DNA from: DASUEB01 sp036275295
GTDB taxonomy: Bacteria; Bacteroidota; Bacteroidia; Flavobacteriales_D; Luteibaculaceae
Direction of reading: 5' to 3'
DNA length: 47,462 bases
Assembly: GCA_036275295.1 (NCBI GenBank)
Contig: DASUEB010000111.1
Coordinates: 1-47,462 of the forward strand
Positions 1 through 8,538 of the stretch are shown in pieces (position 1 is the stretch's first letter; each line of letters starts with the position of its first letter). Under the pieces are notes generated by a model that ran no database searches, was not told the DNA's origin, and saw only the letters and a program-made list of their open reading frames with translations. The position numbers and the translations under genes are program-made.

Positions 1-1782
1 TACACCTCGGCACTTGAAATTTTGGAGAAAATACAAAGTAATTTTAGTCAAGACGCTGAAATCCAATTTCTCTATGCCCAAATGTTAAAGCAAAATGGAT
101 TTTATGAGCGGTCAACCGACGCATTTGATTCCTTTTTGAACGCATTCACCGAAACTAAAGAACCTGTTTTATACGAAAAAGCAAGGCAGGAGCGCGATGG
201 TGCCATATTAGCGAAGAAACTCAAGAAAAATGACAACCTAAAGGTAGTACATATCCAAGCACCTGTCAATCAGCCGCACATCGACTTTTCACCAGTGGTT
301 TGGAGCGACTCGCTTCTTTTGTACGCATCTCTGCGCGCCAGTGATGCTACATTCACGGCTGGTGAGGAGCCCAAGCGCAGATTCTACCTCGTTCAACAAT
401 TGGACACTGGGGTATACCGGGAAATGGATTTCTCTCTACCATTTAATGACCTCACCACTGACTGTGTGAACGGGACCCTTTCACCCGACGGTAAGCTGTT
501 TGTATTTGCCAAATGCACCCGAGAAAATCCATCCGCACCCGCCCACTGCCAGTTATTCTCAAGTAGCCTCCAACAGGGCAAATGGAGCAATCCACGGCCG
601 CTGAGCGGAGCCGTAAATGATTCCGTATACACCTCCACCTACCCTGCGTTAGCCGAGGATTCAAGAGGAAACACGGTGCTGTACTTCTGCACCAACCGAG
701 AAGGATCAATTGGGGGGATGGATATCTGGTATAGCGTTTACGATGCCAAGAAAAAAACCTTCAAAGCACCTAAAAACTGCGGAAAGAAAATCAATACCGT
801 GGGCAACGAAATAGCCCCTTATTACAGCAGCTCATCGAAACAATTCTTTTTCAGCAGCGATGTTTGGCCTGGTCTAGGCGGGTTTGATGTGTTTCAATCT
901 GCCGGCGAGCTCAAAAAATGGAGCGAACCCCGAAACATGGGAGCACCGGTCAATTCTAGCTCCGACGACCTGCAATACGTGCTCAAATCCGATTTGGAAT
1001 CGGGTTATTTTGTATCCAACCGCCTCGGTGGAGTGGCCCTTGAAAACCAAACTTGTTGCGATGACATTTACGAGTTTTACACGGTAAAACCCATCGTCAT
1101 CAACGTCAATGGACAACTTAACGTGGAAAAAGACAGTCTTTTTGTCCCCGCCGATTCGCTCGCCGTCATTGACATTTTACTAAGTGCCGATTCAGCCCTG
1201 ATTTTTATTAAAAGCCTGCAGGTGAGTGATTCGGGCAAATTTACCTTTACCCTAGAACCCGACAACAAATATCGAATCATCGCCACTCAGCCCGGATTTC
1301 TGCGCAACTCCATCGATATCAGCACCTATGGCATTAATAAATCTACTGACATCAATGCATTCCCCGTATTGCGAAAGATAACCGATAAGCCCGTGGTCGT
1401 GAAGAACATCTATTACCCCTTCGACAAAGACTACCTCACCGAGGGTTCTCAAAAAACCATCGACACCACCATTTTTCAATTGTTAATTGATAACCCCGAG
1501 ATTGTGGTAGAGATAGGCTCCCATACCGATGCGTTGGGCAAGGATGATTACAACCTCAATCTTAGCCAGCGAAGAGCGCAAAGCGTGGTCGATTACCTCA
1601 TCTCCAAGGGTATAAAAAAAGATCGCCTTATTGCCAAAGGTTACGGAGAAACTCAGCCCATTGCGCCAAATGCCAATGCCGATGGATCCGACAATCCAGA
1701 CGGTCGACAGCGCAACCGGCGAACCGAGTTTAAAATCGTGGGGACACTGCCAGGTGTCAACAACATCTACTACGAAGAATAA
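1..1782 (+). CDS. OmpA-family protein with TPR and PD40 repeats, 5' end cut by window
   Basis: The frame is open to base 1, so the gene starts outside the window; the TTG at 22 is probably not its start. The visible 593 residues begin with a TPR-like helical segment (AQMLKQNGFYERSTDAF), continue with WD40/PD40-type beta-propeller blades (TLSPDGKLFVFAK, YFCTNREGSIGGMDIWYS, FFSSDVWPGLGGFDVF), then a short beta-sandwich-like stretch (about 365-460), and end with an OmpA C-terminal peptidoglycan-binding domain (YYPFDKDYL ... GSHTDALGKDDYNLNLSQRRA ... NRRTEFKI). This order is that of PorE/SprE-like outer-membrane lipoproteins found with type IX secretion and gliding genes. I infer a periplasmic, peptidoglycan-anchored role. 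No PorP/SprF gene is visible next to it; it could lie upstream of the window. Confidence 0.85.
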   Translation, partial: YTSALEILEKIQSNFSQDAEIQFLYAQMLKQNGFYERSTDAFDSFLNAFTETKEPVLYEKARQERDGAILAKKLKKNDNLKVVHIQAPVNQPHIDFSPVVWSDSLLLYASLRASDATFTAGEEPKRRFYLVQQLDTGVYREMDFSLPFNDLTTDCVNGTLSPDGKLFVFAKCTRENPSAPAHCQLFSSSLQQGKWSNPRPLSGAVNDSVYTSTYPALAEDSRGNTVLYFCTNREGSIGGMDIWYSVYDAKKKTFKAPKNCGKKINTVGNEIAPYYSSSSKQFFFSSDVWPGLGGFDVFQSAGELKKWSEPRNMGAPVNSSSDDLQYVLKSDLESGYFVSNRLGGVALENQTCCDDIYEFYTVKPIVINVNGQLNVEKDSLFVPADSLAVIDILLSADSALIFIKSLQVSDSGKFTFTLEPDNKYRIIATQPGFLRNSIDISTYGINKSTDINAFPVLRKITDKPVVVKNIYYPFDKDYLTEGSQKTIDTTIFQLLIDNPEIVVEIGSHTDALGKDDYNLNLSQRRAQSVVDYLISKGIKKDRLIAKGYGETQPIAPNANADGSDNPDGRQRNRRTEFKIVGTLPGVNNIYYEE

Positions 1783-1909
1783 AACAGATCGACTTTACGG
1801 CAACCTCCCGGCCACCGCTACCCAGCAAGGCTGATGCAACTCAGCGAAAGGATCAAAGATGTCATCGAACTTTGCCGCTACACTCGGTTTAAAGGGCCAC
1901 CTTTATCCC

Positions 1910-2968
1910 ATGCGTTGGTTAACGACATTTTGGTTTATCGCAATCGCAGTTGGACTGTACAGCCAACCTACTTGGCGCGGGCTTTATCTGTATCGCAGCG
2001 GAGACTACATGGGTGATCGAAACCAAGAAGCCCGACGAGATTTGTGGAATACGGTTGAAATCGCCCAAATTAATTACCTGATTCTAGTAGGTCTCACCGG
2101 AGAATACCCGAGCATGTTTGATGTCTACAGTGAGCCCGGATCAGTAAACAAACGAAAGTTGGGCTTGCTTCGCGAGTTTATAGCCGATGCGCGCCAGCGA
2201 GGCATTCAAAAAATTGCCATCGCCTGCTCGGGGCGGCAAGTCGAAGCCGCTCCGACAGACGAGAACCTCGATGAATACCGAAAACTTCCACGGCTGGCTC
2301 AAGCCATTCTACAATACAACCGCCTTTGCCAACCCAACGAAAAAGTGGACGCCTTGAGTTCAGAGCTGGAATGGTGGAATCTGAGTGCCGATGAGCACAA
2401 GGTCTACGATGAAATAGAGCGCAACTTTGGTTTTGATCAGGCTGAAATTTATCTCGCAGGCGCCATAACACTCCAATACCAGCATTGGTTAGAGGCGCTG
2501 AGACAAACCGATGCCGAGTTGAAACAGACCAACAACGGCAAGTCAATTGAATTGGAAGTTTACCTGGGCTACCTCTCGAAAGACCTATTAGACGACCGCG
2601 CGCAATGCGAACAACTCACGGCTTGGGTGGATCGAGTGCTGCTCCACGTTTACACGCAAGCGCCGGAACAACAATTCAGAGCCAATTACCTCAGCCGTAA
2701 TCAGCACCTGCAGGAGGCCGGATTTCAAGGTGATATCTGGCCAATTTTTTCTCTTCAATCGGAGGCCCTCGGGGCTCATCAAAATTATCAGGGCACCCAT
2801 CTGCATCAATCGAACTGGCCGGAACTCATCATCCAATGGGAGAGAGACTACTACCTGCAACTACAGCAGAAATTACCTGTAATTGGGCCCATAAACCCCT
2901 CTAATCCCGGGGCAGTTTGGTACAATGCTGAATACCTCCGACGCCTGAAAAATGCTTTTCCTCATTAA
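1910..2968 (+). CDS. exported protein of unknown function
   Basis: I do not recognise this family. An in-frame ATG exists at 1859, but the ATG at 1910 gives a clean signal peptide (RWLTTFWFIAIAVGLYSQ) and is preferred, making 352 aa. After the signal sequence the chain is soluble and mixed alpha/beta. It contains LYLYRSGDYMGDRNQEARRD near the N terminus, an ILVGLTGEY strand and a helix-strand pattern (LREFIADARQRGIQKIAIACSG) that recalls a TIM-barrel-like or glycoside-hydrolase-like fold, but no catalytic signature can be named. It follows the OmpA/PD40 gene by 127 bp on the same strand, so it may be co-transcribed. The composition matches its neighbours and there are no signs of decay. Confidence 0.7.
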   Translation: MRWLTTFWFIAIAVGLYSQPTWRGLYLYRSGDYMGDRNQEARRDLWNTVEIAQINYLILVGLTGEYPSMFDVYSEPGSVNKRKLGLLREFIADARQRGIQKIAIACSGRQVEAAPTDENLDEYRKLPRLAQAILQYNRLCQPNEKVDALSSELEWWNLSADEHKVYDEIERNFGFDQAEIYLAGAITLQYQHWLEALRQTDAELKQTNNGKSIELEVYLGYLSKDLLDDRAQCEQLTAWVDRVLLHVYTQAPEQQFRANYLSRNQHLQEAGFQGDIWPIFSLQSEALGAHQNYQGTHLHQSNWPELIIQWERDYYLQLQQKLPVIGPINPSNPGAVWYNAEYLRRLKNAFPH

Positions 2969-3023
2969 TTGACCAAGCGCGCTCGTCTCAGAACTCCGTG
3001 TAAATTCTGGGGGTAACCGATGG

Positions 3024-3053
3024 TTTGCGACTCCCAATAGATTTGTACCTTCG
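3024..3053 (+). promoter_or_regulatory. Bacteroidota-type promoter for the PIG-L gene
   Basis: TTTG at 3024-3027 is followed after 18 bp by TACCTTCG at 3046-3053, one mismatch from the TAnnTTTG -7 element known for the Bacteroidota housekeeping sigma factor. A second match, TAGATTTG, lies at 3038-3045. The ATG at 3062 would have a very short leader, which is common in this phylum. Confidence 0.55.
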
Positions 3054-3061
3054 GGGCGCTT

Positions 3062-5530
3062 ATGAAATTTGCATCCATCTTATTGTTTTTTGCCTCTTCC
3101 ATCTGTCTGGGTCAGACGTGGCAGCCCCAACATCCATTGAAATCAACTTCCGATATCCAACTGGCGTTGGACAAAATGGGCGTTGTGGGTTCCGTTTTAT
3201 ACATCGCTGCTCATCCTGACGACGAAAACACGCGTTTATTGGCTTGGCTGGCCAAAGAAAAGAAGGTGGAAACGGCTTATCTCTCCCTTACCCGTGGCGA
3301 TGGCGGTCAGAACCTGATCGGGACCGAACAAGGTCCTGAACTGGGGTTGCTCAGGACACAGGAACTATTAGAGGCCCGAAAAATCGACGGTGCCTACCAA
3401 TTTTTTACCCGAGCCAAAGATTTTGGCTACAGCAAAAATCCGGAAGAAACCTTTTCTATATGGAACCGAGACTCGATACTAGCCGATGTGGTTAAGGTGA
3501 TACGACTTTTTCAGCCCGATGTGATTATTACCCGCTTCCCAACCACTGGCGAAGGCGGACACGGGCACCACACCGCCAGCGCCATATTGGCTGGCCAGGC
3601 CTTTACTTTGGCAGCCGACCCCAGCGCTTTCCCAGAACAATTGGGCTCGCTAAAGCCTTGGCAAGCGAGAAGACTTTTGTGGAATAGTTTTTCGTGGAAC
3701 CGAAAGGCAGGCGAGCAATTTCCCGGTGAAATCAAAATAAACGTCGGAAATTACAATCCATTATTGGGTCAGAATTACGGCGAAATAGCCGCATTGGCAA
3801 GGTCAAAACACCGCTGTCAAGGCTTTGGCAGTCGGTTGGTTCGCGGTGAATCATTTGAGTACGTTAAAAACATCCTAGGCGATTCGATTCAGGCTGATCT
3901 GTTCGAGGACATCAACCTGCAATGGAGTCGCATCCCGAAAGGGACCAAAATTCAGCAATTGATCCAACAATGCGCTATGGCGTTCAATCCCCGAAATCCA
4001 TCAGCTTCCTTGACGAAACTGTTGGAGATCAAACGGGAATTAGACAAACTAGAGCCCCAGCATTGGACTCGTGTAAAACAGCGTGAATTGGATGAAATCA
4101 TACAAGCGTGCACCGGATTTTACGCAGATGCATACACCTCGGCAGCCAGCTTTACCCCCGGCGGATCGGTTGCGACTACTATCGAAATCATTCATCGCTC
4201 GGACGCTTCCATCACCCTCCAGAGCGTGCGAACCATTTCTGCCGACACCCTGATCAACAAAAAACTGACCACTAATCAACTGACCAGCTTTCCGTTGGCA
4301 TTGTCGATTCCAGCTAGTCACCCCATTTCGCAACCAAATTGGTTGAACCAACCCAACCTCAGAGGTACGTATCCCCCCACTGAGAGCAACGATGTGGAAA
4401 ACCCGGAGTTGCGAGCCTCATTAGAGGTAGCGTTGCAGCTGATTATCAATGACCTGCCGATGGAACTAAAAATCCCGGTGCTGCACAAAACCATCGATCC
4501 TTCGGTAGGCGAGGTATATCAACCTCTTCCATGTACTCCTCCCGCATCCATTGACCTGGAGAGCAAACATCGGATGTGGTACAGGGACACAGATACGCTC
4601 ACGTTTAGCGTAACTGCTCTAACAGACAGCGTAGCAGGAGAGATTGAAGTTATAGTCCCTGATGAAATACAAGCGCAATGGACTAAAAAACCCGTTTTCT
4701 TGGCAAAAATGGGCCAGAAACAGTCATTTACTATTGCTCTGACTGGCAAATTGTCTCGCGTGCAATCCGTGGGCATTTTCCTGCGCACAGCCTATGGAAC
4801 CTATAACCAATCTGAGGTTAAAGTAGCCTACCCTCACATTGCCAATCAACTGTGGTTCCCAGAGGCCAGTGTGCAACTGCACCCGCTTGAAATCAAAGGG
4901 AATCAAGGGTTAATTGGATATATTGAAGGGGCCGGTGACGGTGTTGATGAAGCGCTGAGGCAAATTGGATTTACCGTTGTTCCACTCACCGAAAACGATC
5001 TGTTGGGCGGTAATTTAGCCCGCTTTAAAGCCATCATTTGTGGCATTCGGGCGTACAACACCAACGAAAAGATGGCCATCTATCAGCCTGCACTCAACAA
5101 ATACGTCGAAAACGGCGGCACCTACTTGGTGCAGTACCAAACCAACAACTTTGTGGGAGCTTTGAACACATCGTTGGGACCTAAAAAGTTGAGCATCGGT
5201 CGAGAGCGGGTTACCAATGAGGAAGCCGCTGTAAAGATTATCCAGAATCCGGACCGGATCTTTGAATACCCCAATCGCATTACCGAAGCCGATTTTGAGC
5301 ATTGGGTGCAGGAGCGCAGCCTATATCACGCCAGTGAGTGGTCAAACGACTACATACCCCTACTAGAAATGGCCGATCAAGGCGAAAAAACCGCAGTTGG
5401 AAGTTGCGTGTACCTGAAACACGGCAAGGGTAGATTTATCTACACGGGCCTCTCATTTTTTAGGCAACTGCCCGCTGGTGTGGAAGGAGCCTATCGCCTT
5501 CTGACAAACTTTATTCAACCTAACCCCTAA
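3062..5530 (+). CDS. PIG-L (LmbE-like) deacetylase with C-terminal amidotransferase-like domain
   Basis: The 822-aa protein has a signal peptide (MKFASILLFFASSICLGQ) and then a PIG-L/LmbE N-acetylglucosaminyl deacetylase domain (about 40-250). That domain shows the zinc motif AHPDDE (H51, D53, D54) and the second metal motif GGHGHHTAS. A central region of beta strands follows, and the last 200 residues (about 620-822) resemble a ThuA/class I glutamine-amidotransferase-like fold (FKAIICGIRAYNTNE, NGGTYLVQYQTN). Known family members remove N-acetyl groups from amino sugars; the exact substrate here is unknown. It is the first gene of a probable operon with a 38-aa membrane protein and a sodium:solute symporter, which suggests that a deacetylated or released product is taken up. 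It probably acts in the periplasm. Confidence 0.9.
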   Translation: MKFASILLFFASSICLGQTWQPQHPLKSTSDIQLALDKMGVVGSVLYIAAHPDDENTRLLAWLAKEKKVETAYLSLTRGDGGQNLIGTEQGPELGLLRTQELLEARKIDGAYQFFTRAKDFGYSKNPEETFSIWNRDSILADVVKVIRLFQPDVIITRFPTTGEGGHGHHTASAILAGQAFTLAADPSAFPEQLGSLKPWQARRLLWNSFSWNRKAGEQFPGEIKINVGNYNPLLGQNYGEIAALARSKHRCQGFGSRLVRGESFEYVKNILGDSIQADLFEDINLQWSRIPKGTKIQQLIQQCAMAFNPRNPSASLTKLLEIKRELDKLEPQHWTRVKQRELDEIIQACTGFYADAYTSAASFTPGGSVATTIEIIHRSDASITLQSVRTISADTLINKKLTTNQLTSFPLALSIPASHPISQPNWLNQPNLRGTYPPTESNDVENPELRASLEVALQLIINDLPMELKIPVLHKTIDPSVGEVYQPLPCTPPASIDLESKHRMWYRDTDTLTFSVTALTDSVAGEIEVIVPDEIQAQWTKKPVFLAKMGQKQSFTIALTGKLSRVQSVGIFLRTAYGTYNQSEVKVAYPHIANQLWFPEASVQLHPLEIKGNQGLIGYIEGAGDGVDEALRQIGFTVVPLTENDLLGGNLARFKAIICGIRAYNTNEKMAIYQPALNKYVENGGTYLVQYQTNNFVGALNTSLGPKKLSIGRERVTNEEAAVKIIQNPDRIFEYPNRITEADFEHWVQERSLYHASEWSNDYIPLLEMADQGEKTAVGSCVYLKHGKGRFIYTGLSFFRQLPAGVEGAYRLLTNFIQPNP

Positions 5531-5548
5531 CATAAGCTAACCCTGAGC

Positions 5549-5665
5549 GTGAAAGAAGAAAGACCCCCCATATTGGGAACTTGGCGCAATTTATATGCCT
5601 TTGTTCTGCTATTTCTGACAGCCATGATCTTGGTATTTCACCTTATAACCCAGGCGTATCAATGA
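5549..5665 (+). CDS. 38-aa single-span membrane protein coupled to symporter
   Basis: A GTG-started frame encodes 38 residues: a charged, proline-containing N terminus (KEERPPILGTWRNLY), one hydrophobic span (AFVLLFLTAMILVFHL) and a short polar end (ITQAYQ). Its stop codon overlaps the ATG of the symporter (ATGA at 5662-5665), the usual sign of translational coupling, and it starts 18 bp after the PIG-L stop. Small single-span proteins of the form W-[KR]-x-LY plus a membrane helix directly before SSS symporters are, from memory, common in Bacteroidota, which supports a real gene. By analogy with small partners such as YhdT (DUF997) or DUF4212, I infer an accessory subunit of the symporter. 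The GTG start and the absence of a clear Shine-Dalgarno site leave some doubt. Confidence 0.7.
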   Translation: MKEERPPILGTWRNLYAFVLLFLTAMILVFHLITQAYQ

Positions 5666-7413
5666 ACGGTCTCGATTGGTTAGTCCTGCTTGCAACCCTA
5701 GGGTTTATTGCGGCATATGGTGTTTGGAAAACACGCGGTAAAAACGCTGATGCAGATTATTTCAAAGGAGATAAACGCGTTCCTTGGTGGGCTATTGGAC
5801 TTTCTGTGATGGCCACTCAGGCGAGTGCTATTACCTTTTTAAGCACTCCGGGTCAAGCGTTTGAAGATGGCATGCGATTTGTACAGTTTTACTTCGGGTT
5901 GCCACTCGCCATGATCATCCTCTGTGTAGGATTTTTACCGCGCTACATGAAATTGAACGTTTACACGGCCTATGAATTTCTTGAACAGCGCTTCGACGTT
6001 AAAACACGCTACCTGGCAGCCGTATTGTTCCTTATTCAACGCGGATTGGCAGCGGGGATAACCATCTATGCTCCGGCTATTATTTTGTCTTCGGTTTTGA
6101 ATTGGGACCTCAACCTGACCATTGCTTTGACCGGACTGCTGGTTATCGCCTACACCGTGGGAGGTGGAAGTGCTGCGGTTAATCAAACCCAAAAACAACA
6201 AATGATTGTCATCTTGGTAGGTATGGCCATCGCATTCACAACCGTACTATGGGCCCTACCCAGCGAGGTTGACTTTGGAACTTCCATGGCCATTGCCGGT
6301 AAAATGAACAGACTCAACGTAGTTGATTTCAGTTTTAACCTCAACGATCGATATAATTTCTGGTCCGGAATAACTGGCGGCTTATTTCTTGCCTTGAGTT
6401 ATTTCGGTACCGATCAAAGCCAGGTAGCGCGCTACATCAGCGGAACCTCGCTTACCGAAAGTCGATTGGGATTGCTCTTTAATGGCATGGTCAAAATACC
6501 CATGCAATTCGGCATTTTGTTGACCGGTGTTTTGGTGTATGTTTTCTTCCTTTTTAACCCTGCACCCATCTTTTTCAATGAGTCGGTTGTCGACAAACAC
6601 CGCTCTGACCCTACTATTCAGGCCCAGCAAAAGAACTACGACGTCATCCATGAAAAGAGGCAAATCGCCCTCAACCGTCTTACGACGGCGATAAAAAACG
6701 AGGATCAAAAGCTAATTGACGGACAAACCCATGCACTTAAAACCCTTGAAAAACAGGAGGAGCAGTTGAGAGAAGATGTCAAGGCACACCTCAAGAAAAC
6801 CGACCCAAAAACCGAGACCAAAGACACCGACTACGTTTTCCTTCATTTTGTGCTGAATTTCATGCCCCATGGCCTCATTGGACTGTTATTAGCGGTTATT
6901 TTTTGTGCGGCCATGTCTTCAACCAGCTCAGAAATCAATGCCCTGGCCTCGACAACGGCCATTGATATTTTTAGATGGCGATCCAAACTCAGCAGCGAGC
7001 AATTGGTCAGCCGATCGAAAATCCTAACCGCCCTGTGGGGTCTTGCCGCCATTGGATTTGCCGTGGGAAGCTCTCTCTTTGACAATTTAATCGAAGCCGT
7101 TAACATCTTGGGCTCGCTTTTCTACGGAACGGTATTGGGAATATTTCTGGTAGCCTTTTACGTTAAGAAGATCAAAGGATCGGCCGTCTTCATGGCTGCT
7201 TTGATCGCCGAGTGCACCGTATTGCTGTGTTTTGTGGCGCCTAATTTAGCAAGGCACATGTCGGCGCTACCCGGCATACAGCATGCCCTGATGGAGATGG
7301 GCAAAGTGAGTTTCTTGTGGTACAATGTATTGGGCTGTGCCTTGGTCGTGGCTCTGGGCTGGCTTTTTCAGTCTGTCCATCACACCGTTAAACCCGCAGC
7401 ACGCAACGCCTGA
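5662..7413 (+). CDS. sodium:solute symporter (SSS family)
   Basis: The protein belongs to the SSS (SLC5) family of Na+-driven secondary transporters and lies in the inner membrane. The ATG at 5662 is chosen as start (583 aa) because it overlaps the stop of the small membrane protein; a TTG at 5581 would add 27 residues that overlap that gene. Hydrophobic helices start at LVLLATLGFIAAYGVW; family-typical segments include GGGSAAVNQTQKQQMIVILVG and SYFGTDQSQVARYISG. Between about residues 308 and 388 there is a highly charged, helical, coiled-coil-like insertion (KNYDVIHEKRQIALNRL ... LKTLEKQEEQLREDVKAHL) not found in the model members PutP or vSGLT. The substrate cannot be read from the sequence; the operon with a PIG-L deacetylase hints at a sugar-related compound. 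The 3' end overlaps the convergent DinB-like gene by 34 bp. Confidence 0.92.
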   Translation: MNGLDWLVLLATLGFIAAYGVWKTRGKNADADYFKGDKRVPWWAIGLSVMATQASAITFLSTPGQAFEDGMRFVQFYFGLPLAMIILCVGFLPRYMKLNVYTAYEFLEQRFDVKTRYLAAVLFLIQRGLAAGITIYAPAIILSSVLNWDLNLTIALTGLLVIAYTVGGGSAAVNQTQKQQMIVILVGMAIAFTTVLWALPSEVDFGTSMAIAGKMNRLNVVDFSFNLNDRYNFWSGITGGLFLALSYFGTDQSQVARYISGTSLTESRLGLLFNGMVKIPMQFGILLTGVLVYVFFLFNPAPIFFNESVVDKHRSDPTIQAQQKNYDVIHEKRQIALNRLTTAIKNEDQKLIDGQTHALKTLEKQEEQLREDVKAHLKKTDPKTETKDTDYVFLHFVLNFMPHGLIGLLLAVIFCAAMSSTSSEINALASTTAIDIFRWRSKLSSEQLVSRSKILTALWGLAAIGFAVGSSLFDNLIEAVNILGSLFYGTVLGIFLVAFYVKKIKGSAVFMAALIAECTVLLCFVAPNLARHMSALPGIQHALMEMGKVSFLWYNVLGCALVVALGWLFQSVHHTVKPAARNA

Positions 7414-7937
7414 TTGACATGCCTTTCAAGGTGATTAAGGTAAAATCCGAATGTATCACCAAGCTTGAAGGTCAGCCAACGCGTAAGCGTAATGCCCGTT
7501 CGCACCCGGTTGAGATCGACGCCTCGACTCAATTCTAATAAGTAACGTATTTCGCTCAACTGCTCCATGAAAATGGCAACGGTATCGGGATCTGTTGATG
7601 AAAACGAGGGATTCATGGATTTGAAGGTTTTCATCTTATTAACCTTCTCTCCGGGGGGTAACATAGACTTTGTAAAATAGGCGCCCAACCATCCGCTTTT
7701 AAAAACGGTGGTTCCCGATGTTAGTGCTGGTCGATTCAGCAACTTCGATTTTATCTCGGGGATATAAAACTTGCCATATCGATTCAAATGATCCATGCAC
7801 TCCAGGGCACTCCAACTCTCTTTCGATGGTTTTTGAGCCAGTAATGATGGTTTACACTGTAACAAGAGATCGACCTTTTTCTGAATGCGCTCCAACTGAG
7901 CCTCCTTTTGCGTAATCAAATCAGATTGTGTAAGCAT
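7380..7937 (-). CDS. DinB-superfamily protein
   Basis: A soluble 185-aa protein with the four-helix-bundle pattern of the DinB/YfiT-like superfamily: SWSALECMDHLNRYGKFY in the second helix and a late HLERHVNQALRAAG, giving conserved histidines in the positions that bind metal in this family. The ATG at 7937 is preferred over one 36 bp upstream, because it gives a normal helical start (LTQSDLITQKEAQLERIQ). Members are putative metal-dependent enzymes, including thiol-S-transferases; the reaction here is unknown. It is the last gene of a minus-strand trio with a Crp/Fnr regulator (57 bp upstream) and a membrane protein, and ends inside the 3' end of the opposing symporter gene. Confidence 0.8.
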   Translation of the reverse strand: MLTQSDLITQKEAQLERIQKKVDLLLQCKPSLLAQKPSKESWSALECMDHLNRYGKFYIPEIKSKLLNRPALTSGTTVFKSGWLGAYFTKSMLPPGEKVNKMKTFKSMNPSFSSTDPDTVAIFMEQLSEIRYLLELSRGVDLNRVRTGITLTRWLTFKLGDTFGFYLNHLERHVNQALRAAGLTV

Positions 7938-7994
7938 AATGGAATCTTTTTTGACAAAAGTAGGTGACCCCAACGGCTCAAAACTTGATTCAAA

Positions 7995-8537
7995 TCAAGA
8001 ATTCAAATCGGCTCGCAACCGACTCAATGTCTCAGGGGTCATGCGCAAATAATCGGCAATGTATTTTAGAGGGACTTCCTGAAATAACTGCGGGCTTCTG
8101 GCAATAACGCGGCGATATCGCTCAATAGGCGACGCGGTGAGCAGATCAAGCTCACGCTGCATTTGCTGCACCACCAATTGCTCCAGAAATTGGCTGTAAG
8201 CCATCAGCTGTTCGCCACTTTGATTGACAAACCGCTTAAAGCTGAGATAATCGAGTTGGAGCACAACCGACTGACGCAAAGCCATGATGCCGTATTCGCT
8301 TGGTCTATCTTCAAAAAGCGATTGAACCGAGGTCACTAAGTTCCCGGCGTAAGCAAATCGAACGGTTTGTTCGCTTGTCGGATCGGTATGACAAAATACC
8401 CGGAACGCACCTGAGGTGACCAAATACACCCACCGCTCGCGCTGGCCAATGTTTAACAGCATCTCCCCTCGCTGAAGAAGTCGCTCTTCACCAAGAGCAT
8501 TCATCTTGGCTAGTAATTGGGTCGCAAAATCAGACAC
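7995..8537 (-). CDS. Crp/Fnr-family transcriptional regulator
   Basis: The 180-aa protein has a cyclic-nucleotide-binding-type beta-barrel (about 15-105: LLQRGEMLLNIGQRERWVYL, SGAFRVFCHTDPTSEQTVRFAYAG), a dimer helix (EQLMAYSQFLEQLVVQQMQREL) and a short C-terminal winged helix-turn-helix (PLKYIADYLRMTPETLSRLRAD). No cysteine cluster for an Fe-S centre is seen, so it is not an Fnr-type oxygen sensor. The IADYLRMTPETLSRLR pattern is typical of the many short Crp/Fnr regulators of Bacteroidota whose ligands are unknown. It starts 1 bp after the stop of the upstream membrane protein gene, so the two are probably translated from one mRNA, and it may control its own operon. Confidence 0.88.
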   Translation of the reverse strand: MSDFATQLLAKMNALGEERLLQRGEMLLNIGQRERWVYLVTSGAFRVFCHTDPTSEQTVRFAYAGNLVTSVQSLFEDRPSEYGIMALRQSVVLQLDYLSFKRFVNQSGEQLMAYSQFLEQLVVQQMQRELDLLTASPIERYRRVIARSPQLFQEVPLKYIADYLRMTPETLSRLRADLNS

Positions 8538-8538
8538 C

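Noticed and set aside
1834..2016. 60-codon plus-strand frame at the start of the second gene
   Set aside because: It overlaps the exported protein gene in another frame and has no supporting features.
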